Origin: an uncultured Verrucomicrobiota bacterium
GTDB taxonomy: Bacteria > Verrucomicrobiota > Kiritimatiellia > RFP12 > UBA1067
DNA length: 16,111 bases
Reading direction: 5' to 3'
Assembly (NCBI GenBank): GCA_946631345.1
Contig: CAMPAA010000054.1
Location: 1-16,111, forward strand
This document shows positions 11,509 to 16,111 of the stretch, piece by piece. Under the pieces are notes generated by a model, which made no database searches, was not told where the DNA came from, and saw only the letters and a list, made by a program, of their open reading frames with translations. Both the position numbers and the translations under genes were made by a program. The number at the start of each line of letters is the position of its first letter. The stretch's first letter is position 1.

Positions 11509-13971
11509 ATGAAGAGATTGATGTTTCTTGCGATGGTAATTTGCATGGCGGCGGCGCGTGGGGACACGCGCCCTCCCGCTTTCAATGCGGCCAAGAGCGT
11601 CTGGCCGCAGGGGCGCGAGACGCGGATGAACGACTTTGTGGAGTTCTGTGCGTCGTTCGATGTGGAGCGTGGAACAGGGAATGTGGAACGGAGACCGGTG
11701 TTGAGGATCACTGGTTCGTCGGTCTATCGGATTTGGCTGAACGGGAATTTCGTTGGCTACGGTCCGGCGCGCGCGGCGAAGGGGTTCTTCCGCGTAGACG
11801 AGTGGCCGCTTGCGGCGAAGGCGGGGCGAAACGACCTCGTGATCGAAGTCTCCGCATACAACTGCAGGACTTTCTACATCCCGATGCAGACGCCGTTCCT
11901 GCAGGCCGAGGTCGTCGCCGGAGATCGCGTACTGGCGGCGACAGGTGTGGTCACGCGGAACTTCCGCGCCTACGAGACGCCGCGAGTGACGAAGTGCTCG
12001 CGCTACAGCTACCAGCGCGCGTTCGGCGAGGCGTACAGGCTTGGGACGGCGGCGGCGTGGGGTCACGCCGCCCTGCCGAACATCGCCCTGCCGGGTGCGG
12101 AGCTGCCGCTGGCGGAAGGGCTGCAGGCGCGCCTTGTCGAACGCATCGCGCCCTATCCGAAGTTCGAGAAGATCGCCGGGCTGAAGCCGATATCGGCCAC
12201 GGAAGTCGCGTGGAAGGAGCCGGAGACGTTCAAAAAGGCGCGGTGGATCGACGACACGAAGCCTTGGGTTCGATGCTACAAGCCGCAGGAGCTGGACGTG
12301 AACCTCTGGTATGAGCTTCAGTGTACGTCGGTACGTCGCGTCGGCGAATGCGGCGGGCAGGGGGCTGCCCGCCCTGCCAGTACCGCCGCCAACGTTTCTG
12401 CCGGACAGGGTGTGCAGTACGATGCGGGGATAAACACCACCGGCTTCATTGGGATGGACGTGGAGTGCCGCAAGGCCGGCACGCTGTACGTCGCGTTTGA
12501 CGAGATCCTGATGGATGGCGTAGTGAACCCAATCCGCTACACGGTCTGCAACGCCGTGCGGTACGACATGATGCCTGGGAAGTACAGGATGGAGACCTTC
12601 GAGCCTTATACGTTCCGACACATCCATGTCTATACGGTTGACGGTGACGGAGGCGGCGGGCAGGGGGCTGCCCGCCCTACCGGGGGAGATTTCGTCGTGT
12701 CGAATGTCTTTGTGCGGACCTATCGTTCTCCGGCAGCGGACGCCGCCTCGTTCAAATCGTCCGATGCCGCGATAGACGCGATCTTCAAGGCGGCGAAAGA
12801 GACGTTTGCGCAGAACGCGGTGGATGTGTTCACCGACTGTCCGGGACGCGAACGCGCCGGCTGGCTCTGCGACAGTTTCTTTATCGGAAGGACGGCGGCG
12901 CTTCTCGCGGGCTCAACGGATCTTGAGCGGCTTTTCATCCAGAACTACCTTCTGCCCGAGAAGTTCGATGACATGCCGGACGGAATGCTTCCGATGTGCT
13001 ATCCGTCGGACCATGGCAGCGGACGATACATCCCCAATTGGGCCATGTGGTTCGTAATCCAGGTCGGCGAATACCTTGAGCGGAGCGGCGACCGTGCGAC
13101 GGTGGACGCGCTGAGGCCGAGGCTTGAAAAACTTGTCAAATTCCTGTGGCATTACCGCAACTCCGACGGGCTTTTGGAGAAACTGCCGTCGTGGGTGTTC
13201 ATCGAATGGAGCAAGGCCAACGACTATGTGCAGGACGTGAGCTATCCCTCCAATGCGACGTGGGCGGAGGTTCTCGACGCGATGGACAGGATGTACGGGC
13301 GGCCCGGTCTCGCTGCCGAGGCGCGAAGGGTGCGCGAGACCGTCCGCCGCCAGTCGTGGAACGGCAAGTGGTTCTGCGACAACGCCGTTCGTCAGGAAGA
13401 TGGAACGTTGAAGCCGTCGGGACATTGCACGGAGACATGCCAGTACTACATGTTCATGTTCGGCGTAGCGACGAAGGAAAGCCATCCCGCGCTGTGGAAC
13501 ACGCTTCTGTCGGAGTTTGGACCCGACAGGCGCGAGACAAAGAAGCATCCCGAGATCGCTTTTGCCAACGCCTTCATCGGCAACTTTCTGCGTCTGGAGC
13601 TTCTGTCCCGTGCCGGATGCGACAGACAGCTCCTCGCCGAGACGAAAGGCTATTTCTCCTATATGGCCGAGCGCACGGGGACGCTATGGGAATTTGTGAG
13701 CGACTGGAAGAGCTGCAACCACGGGTTCGCCAGCTACGCGGCGGTCCTCTACGCGAGGAGCTTGCTGGGCGTGGAACGCATTGATGCGCGCGAAAAGACC
13801 GTGGCGGTGCGCGAAACGGACGTGCCCCTTGAGCACTGCGAGGCGACGTTCCCTGTCCCGGGCGGCGAAGTCACGTACGGCTGGCGTAAGACGGACGGCG
13901 GGCGAAGAGAGACGTTCCGCGCGCCACCGGGCTGGAGAATGCAGAGGAAGGGCGGCGTGGTTGAAGATTAG
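11509..13971 (+). CDS. GH78-type alpha-L-rhamnosidase, secreted, interrupted in frame by repeat elements
   Basis: Predicted to release terminal alpha-L-rhamnose from plant or bacterial glycans outside the cytoplasm. The 820-residue product has a signal peptide (MKRLMFLAMVICMAAA) and an N-terminal beta-sandwich with SSVYRIWLNGNFVGYGPARAAKGFFRVDEW. The (alpha/alpha)6 barrel follows, with DCPGRERAGWLCD at 443-455 and TLWE at 725-728 followed by SCNHGFAS. D443, E448, D455 and E728 have the spacing of the acidic residues described for Bacillus RhaB (D567, E572, D579, E841), so the enzyme is probably active. Four REP-like hairpins and one 7-nt tandem repeat are read through in frame, adding segments such as GGQGAARP at residues 282-289 and 383-390. 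ATG 11509 has AAAGGA 8 nt upstream. The gene overlaps the next one by 11 nt. Substrate specificity beyond rhamnosidase-like is not established. Confidence 0.85.
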   Translation: MKRLMFLAMVICMAAARGDTRPPAFNAAKSVWPQGRETRMNDFVEFCASFDVERGTGNVERRPVLRITGSSVYRIWLNGNFVGYGPARAAKGFFRVDEWPLAAKAGRNDLVIEVSAYNCRTFYIPMQTPFLQAEVVAGDRVLAATGVVTRNFRAYETPRVTKCSRYSYQRAFGEAYRLGTAAAWGHAALPNIALPGAELPLAEGLQARLVERIAPYPKFEKIAGLKPISATEVAWKEPETFKKARWIDDTKPWVRCYKPQELDVNLWYELQCTSVRRVGECGGQGAARPASTAANVSAGQGVQYDAGINTTGFIGMDVECRKAGTLYVAFDEILMDGVVNPIRYTVCNAVRYDMMPGKYRMETFEPYTFRHIHVYTVDGDGGGGQGAARPTGGDFVVSNVFVRTYRSPAADAASFKSSDAAIDAIFKAAKETFAQNAVDVFTDCPGRERAGWLCDSFFIGRTAALLAGSTDLERLFIQNYLLPEKFDDMPDGMLPMCYPSDHGSGRYIPNWAMWFVIQVGEYLERSGDRATVDALRPRLEKLVKFLWHYRNSDGLLEKLPSWVFIEWSKANDYVQDVSYPSNATWAEVLDAMDRMYGRPGLAAEARRVRETVRRQSWNGKWFCDNAVRQEDGTLKPSGHCTETCQYYMFMFGVATKESHPALWNTLLSEFGPDRRETKKHPEIAFANAFIGNFLRLELLSRAGCDRQLLAETKGYFSYMAERTGTLWEFVSDWKSCNHGFASYAAVLYARSLLGVERIDAREKTVAVRETDVPLEHCEATFPVPGGEVTYGWRKTDGGRRETFRAPPGWRMQRKGGVVED
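11553..11578 (-). repeat. REP-like hairpin, copy 2 (in the rhamnosidase gene)
   Basis: Stem GGCGCGTG / CACGCGCC (11553-11560 and 11565-11572), loop GGGA, then CTCCCG. It is identical to copy 1 over 28 nt. It is translated as AARGDTRPP (residues 15-23), directly at the end of the signal peptide. Confidence 0.85.
11662..11696 (+). repeat. 7-nt tandem repeat (GTGGAAC type) inside the rhamnosidase gene
   Basis: Five consecutive heptamers: GTGGAGC, GTGGAAC, AGGGAAT, GTGGAAC, GGAGACC. They are read as VERGTGNVERRP (residues 52-63) between two conserved beta-strands, where related enzymes need only a short turn. Thirty-five bases is not a multiple of three, so the flanks must compensate or the units were gained gradually. 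Confidence 0.5.
12051..12078 (-). repeat. REP-like hairpin, copy 3 (in the rhamnosidase gene)
   Basis: Stem GGCGGCGTG / CACGCCGCC (12051-12059 and 12064-12072), loop GGGT, then CTGCCG. It is translated as AAAWGHAALP (residues 181-190), a different reading phase from the other three copies in this gene. Confidence 0.82.
12352..12379 (-). repeat. REP-like hairpin, copy 4 (in the rhamnosidase gene)
   Basis: Stem GGCGGGCAG / CTGCCCGCC (12352-12360 and 12365-12373), loop GGGG, then CTGCCA. It is translated as GGQGAARPA (residues 282-290), in an apparent loop between beta-strands. The first 24 nt are identical to copy 5. Confidence 0.85.
12655..12682 (-). repeat. REP-like hairpin, copy 5 (in the rhamnosidase gene)
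   Basis: Stem GGCGGGCAG / CTGCCCGCC (12655-12663 and 12668-12676), loop GGGG, then CTACCG. On the minus strand this gives the classical GTAG tetranucleotide before the hairpin. It is translated as GGQGAARPT (residues 383-391), between HVYTVDGD and FVVSNVFVRTYR, which would otherwise form a simple beta-turn. Confidence 0.85.
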
Positions 13972-15250
13972 CAGAAAAGGCTTCATTGGCGAAATCGGCG
14001 CAGGGATTGCGCTGAGTGCGATCATGGGATGCGACGATGGTGGGGACGGTGCACCATCGCCGTCGGCGGCTGCCGGTGGGGCTGCACCCTTGCCGAGCGT
14101 CGGCGACGTGTATCCCGGCTGGAGGCTGGGAGAGCTTGACATCCATTTCATACAGACGGGCGTCGGGGAGCAGACGTTCTTCATATTCCCTGACGGAACG
14201 ACGATGCTTCTCGACTGCGGTGACGGGTACAGCGAGAAATACCTCAAGGACATCCCTCGCCGTCCATCGGCGGACAGGCTGGGCGGCGAGTGGGTGAGCC
14301 GATACGTGCAGAGGCTGATACCGCAGCGCGCCATCGACTACTTCCTCCTGTCGCACTGGCATGGCGACCACTGCGGAGCGCCGTCGCTCCGCGCGAAGAC
14401 GCTACCCGACGGACGGAAGGTCTGCGGTATCGCGCTCTTTGCGGAGGACTTCGGCATCCGCCACTACTTAGACCACCAGTGGCCGCGTGCCGGCGTCTAT
14501 GCATACGATGCGGACAAGCGCGCGATGGCAATGGTGCGCGAGTGGATTGCGCACATGCACAAGCGGTGTGGAATGGAACCCCATCCGTTCAAGGTGGGGG
14601 CGCTCAACCAGATCGCGCTTCTCCGCGATGTGGAGGGGGCTTATGCCGATTCCTTCTCGATCCGCAACATCTGCGCCAACGCCGTCTACTGGGACGGTGC
14701 AGACGGGCTCGTAGATTTCGCGCCGGAGTACATAGGGAACCATCCGGGCCTCAATGGCGGCATCTACGAGAACTCGCTTTCGAACGCGATCCGCATCCAG
14801 TACGGGCCGTTCCGCGCCTTCTTCGGCGGCGACATCGACTTCCCTCCCTACGAGGCGTGCCTCGGCAGGGTGGTAGGCCGCGTGGATGTCTGCAAGACGA
14901 ACCACCACGCCTGCCCCAGTTCGATGGGCGCGGCGTTCTGCGCGTCCGTCAGGGCGCAGGTGTACATGTCGAGCGTGTGGGGCACAAGCCAGATCACGTC
15001 GGCGAACCTCGTGAACATGACTTCGCGCAATCTCTATCCCGGTGATCGCATAGTCATGTACGGGCACATGCCGGACGTCAAGCGCGATCAGTATGCCGGG
15101 CGCGCGTTCATGAAGGACGTCGTGCCTGCGCAGGGACATTCCGTCGTCAAGGTCGCCCCGGGCGGCAAGACGTTCGATGCCTTTGTGCTTACGAACGAAG
15201 ACGAGTCGATGCGCATTCTATACAGACGGAGCTTTGCAGCAGGAGAATGA
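13961..15250 (+). CDS. metallo-beta-lactamase-fold hydrolase, predicted lipoprotein
   Basis: The 429-residue product is an MBL-fold hydrolase of the ComEC-C-terminal-domain type. It has FIQTGVGEQTFFIFPDGTTMLLDCGDG, the metal site HWHGDH (H132, H134, D136, H137), FFGGDID and the second metal/His block KTNHHACPSS. The N-terminus from TTG 13961 reads MKISRKGFIGEIGAGIALSAIMGC. This is a lipoprotein signal with Cys24, and SRKGFIG resembles a Tat motif with RK in place of RR. A Gly/Ser/Pro/Ala linker follows. TTG is chosen because it starts exactly at the signal peptide and GAGGAAG (13944-13950) lies 10 nt upstream; the longer frame back to 13781 is antisense-like Arg-rich sequence. It overlaps the rhamnosidase stop by 11 nt. 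The substrate (phosphodiester, ester or nucleic acid) is unknown. Confidence 0.82.
   Translation: MKISRKGFIGEIGAGIALSAIMGCDDGGDGAPSPSAAAGGAAPLPSVGDVYPGWRLGELDIHFIQTGVGEQTFFIFPDGTTMLLDCGDGYSEKYLKDIPRRPSADRLGGEWVSRYVQRLIPQRAIDYFLLSHWHGDHCGAPSLRAKTLPDGRKVCGIALFAEDFGIRHYLDHQWPRAGVYAYDADKRAMAMVREWIAHMHKRCGMEPHPFKVGALNQIALLRDVEGAYADSFSIRNICANAVYWDGADGLVDFAPEYIGNHPGLNGGIYENSLSNAIRIQYGPFRAFFGGDIDFPPYEACLGRVVGRVDVCKTNHHACPSSMGAAFCASVRAQVYMSSVWGTSQITSANLVNMTSRNLYPGDRIVMYGHMPDVKRDQYAGRAFMKDVVPAQGHSVVKVAPGGKTFDAFVLTNEDESMRILYRRSFAAGE
14035..14059. repeat. hairpin in the lipoprotein linker, possible decayed REP-like copy
   Basis: CGATGGTG (14035-14042) and CACCATCG (14052-14059) form an 8-bp stem around GGGACGGTG. 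The loop begins GGGA as in copies 1 and 2, but it is 9 nt instead of 4 and the CTNCC flank is missing. It encodes the start of the linker just after the lipid-attachment Cys. Confidence 0.25.
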
Positions 15251-15252
15251 AT

Positions 15253-16086
15253 ATGGATAAAATCCGATTAGGCGTCTGCCTGGCCATGGCGGCAGTTGCG
15301 GTTTCGACGGCGCAGGGACATGGCGCATCGCCGTGGGCGGGGAAGAAGGTCGCGTTTCTCGGAGACTCGATAACCGATCCGGCGCAGACGAACCATTCGC
15401 AGCGGATATATTGGCAGTATCTTGCCGAGGATCTTGGCCTGGAGCCGCACGTCTATGCTGTCAGCGGCTACCAGTGGGACCGCGTGTACAAGGCGGCGCA
15501 GAAGATGAAGCAGGAGATGGGCGGCGATGTCGATGCGATTCTCATCTTCGCCGGCACGAACGACTACATGAACGGCATCCCGCTCGGCGAATGGTACGAC
15601 GTGGCCGAGGAGGAGGTCTATCTCAAGGGCAGGACCCTCAAGCTGCCGCGCCACCGTCTCGTAAAAGACATGAAGACGTTCAAGGGCCGCATCAACACGG
15701 TGATGGACTTCCTGAAGACGAACTTCCCCGACCAGCAGATTGTCATAATGACACCCATCCATCGCGGGCTCGCGAGACTGGGCGGCACGAACGTGCAGCC
15801 GGAAGAGTCGTTCCCGAATGCGCTTGGCAACTATGTTGACGCGTACATTGCGGCGCTGCGCGAAGCGGCGGACATCTGGAGCGTGCCCGTCATCGACCTC
15901 TATCGCGAAAGCGGGCTGTATCCCATGAACGCCGCGTACGCGAAGTGTTTCCGCCGCGGGGGGCCGGTTAGCGAAAAGAATCCCGACCCCGACAACCTCC
16001 ACCCGAACACGGAAGGCCATCGCCGCCTCGCGAAGACAATCGCCGCGCGGCTGATGACTATGCCGACGGACTTCAAGGAGCCATGA
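15253..16086 (+). CDS. secreted SGNH/GDSL-family hydrolase
   Basis: Predicted esterase or deacetylase of the SGNH superfamily, probably removing acetyl or other acyl groups from glycans. The product (277 residues) has a signal peptide (MDKIRLGVCLAMAAVAVSTAQG). Block I is AFLGDSITDP (Ser39), block II is VSGYQWDRV, block III is FAGTNDYMNG (G101-x-N103-D104) and block V is DNLHPNTEGH (Asp247, His250). The catalytic triad and oxyanion residues are therefore all present. ATG 15253 is preferred: AGGAG (15241-15245) is 7 nt upstream, while ATG 15247, which overlaps the previous stop, is only 1 nt from it. Its place in the rhamnosidase operon suggests it de-esterifies the same polysaccharide so that the glycosidase can act. 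The exact acyl substrate cannot be deduced. Confidence 0.87.
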   Translation: MDKIRLGVCLAMAAVAVSTAQGHGASPWAGKKVAFLGDSITDPAQTNHSQRIYWQYLAEDLGLEPHVYAVSGYQWDRVYKAAQKMKQEMGGDVDAILIFAGTNDYMNGIPLGEWYDVAEEEVYLKGRTLKLPRHRLVKDMKTFKGRINTVMDFLKTNFPDQQIVIMTPIHRGLARLGGTNVQPEESFPNALGNYVDAYIAALREAADIWSVPVIDLYRESGLYPMNAAYAKCFRRGGPVSEKNPDPDNLHPNTEGHRRLAKTIAARLMTMPTDFKEP

Positions 16087-16111
16087 TGAACAAGAAGCTT
16101 ATTGTCACAAT
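16086..16111 (+). CDS. start of the next operon gene (partial)
   Basis: ATG 16086 follows AAGGAG (16075-16080) by 5 nt and overlaps the last base of the SGNH stop codon; ATG 16083 is only 2 nt from that site. The visible N-terminus MNKKLIVT is a charged start followed by hydrophobic residues, as in a signal peptide, so another secreted protein of this operon is likely. The rest lies outside the window. Confidence 0.6.

Noticed and set aside
12086..12095. A further CTGCC flank (CCCTGCCGGG) next to the hairpin at 12051
   Set aside because: No paired stem precedes it; it is probably a chance repeat of the flank sequence within coding DNA.
14035..14059. A sixth full member of the REP-like family
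   Set aside because: The loop is 9 nt rather than 4 and the CTNCC flank is absent. It is kept only as a low-confidence possible relic.
1..16111. tRNA or rRNA genes, CRISPR arrays, insertion sequences, toxin-antitoxin or phage-defence genes
   Set aside because: Looked for on both strands; no cloverleaf, regularly spaced repeat, transposase or defence-associated domain was recognised. The repeats present are the short elements listed above.

Overview
The window is GC-rich, densely coding bacterial DNA. The combination of an XylR-type AraC regulator, a secreted autotransporter-repeat (beta-helix) protein, a GH78-type rhamnosidase and SGNH and metallo-beta-lactamase-fold secreted hydrolases suggests a polysaccharide-degrading member of the PVC group, most likely Verrucomicrobiota/Kiritimatiellota. 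This placement is inferred from gene content and was not checked against any database.

Layout. (1) 1-352: the edge of an unknown gene, a REP-like hairpin, degenerate short repeats and a good sigma70-type promoter. (2) 353-2294: rpsB and tsf (ribosomal protein S2, EF-Ts), closed by a terminator. (3) 2416-4079: a polyprenyl-phosphate mannosyltransferase-like GT2 and a UbiA-family enzyme resembling decaprenyl-phosphate phosphoribosyltransferase, a likely translationally coupled pair making lipid-linked sugar donors. (4) 4278-6359: a 31-codon signal-peptide-like ORF overlapping the start of an HD-domain CCA-adding enzyme (cca), then a glycosyltransferase that stops halfway. (5) 6354-7490, minus strand: an XylR-like regulator. 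(6) 7723-8790: a GpsA-like dehydrogenase. (7) 8824-11331: a large secreted beta-helix protein. (8) 11509-16111: a tightly packed secretion operon of GH78 rhamnosidase, MBL-fold lipoprotein, SGNH hydrolase and the start of another gene, with each stop overlapping the next start.

The most striking signal is a family of five short hairpins. Read on the minus strand, each is GNAG followed by a perfect 8-9 bp stem with a 4-nt NCCC loop. The stem sequences differ between copies but stay perfectly paired. This is the architecture of REP elements mobilised by RAYT (TnpA-REP) transposases. Four of the five copies lie inside the coding sequence of the single rhamnosidase gene, in two different reading phases, without breaking the frame. 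The same gene also carries a 7-nt tandem repeat, yet its predicted catalytic residues are intact.

A second theme is promoter architecture. Five promoters that I can place carry an extended -10 (TGn-TAnnnT). Three of them sit only 6-7 nt before a start codon, which predicts leaderless mRNAs (the GT2, the small ORF before cca, and the XylR-like regulator). Genes in operons instead use an AAAGGA or AGGAG ribosome binding site at about 7-8 nt. I saw no tRNA, rRNA, CRISPR array, insertion sequence or integrase.
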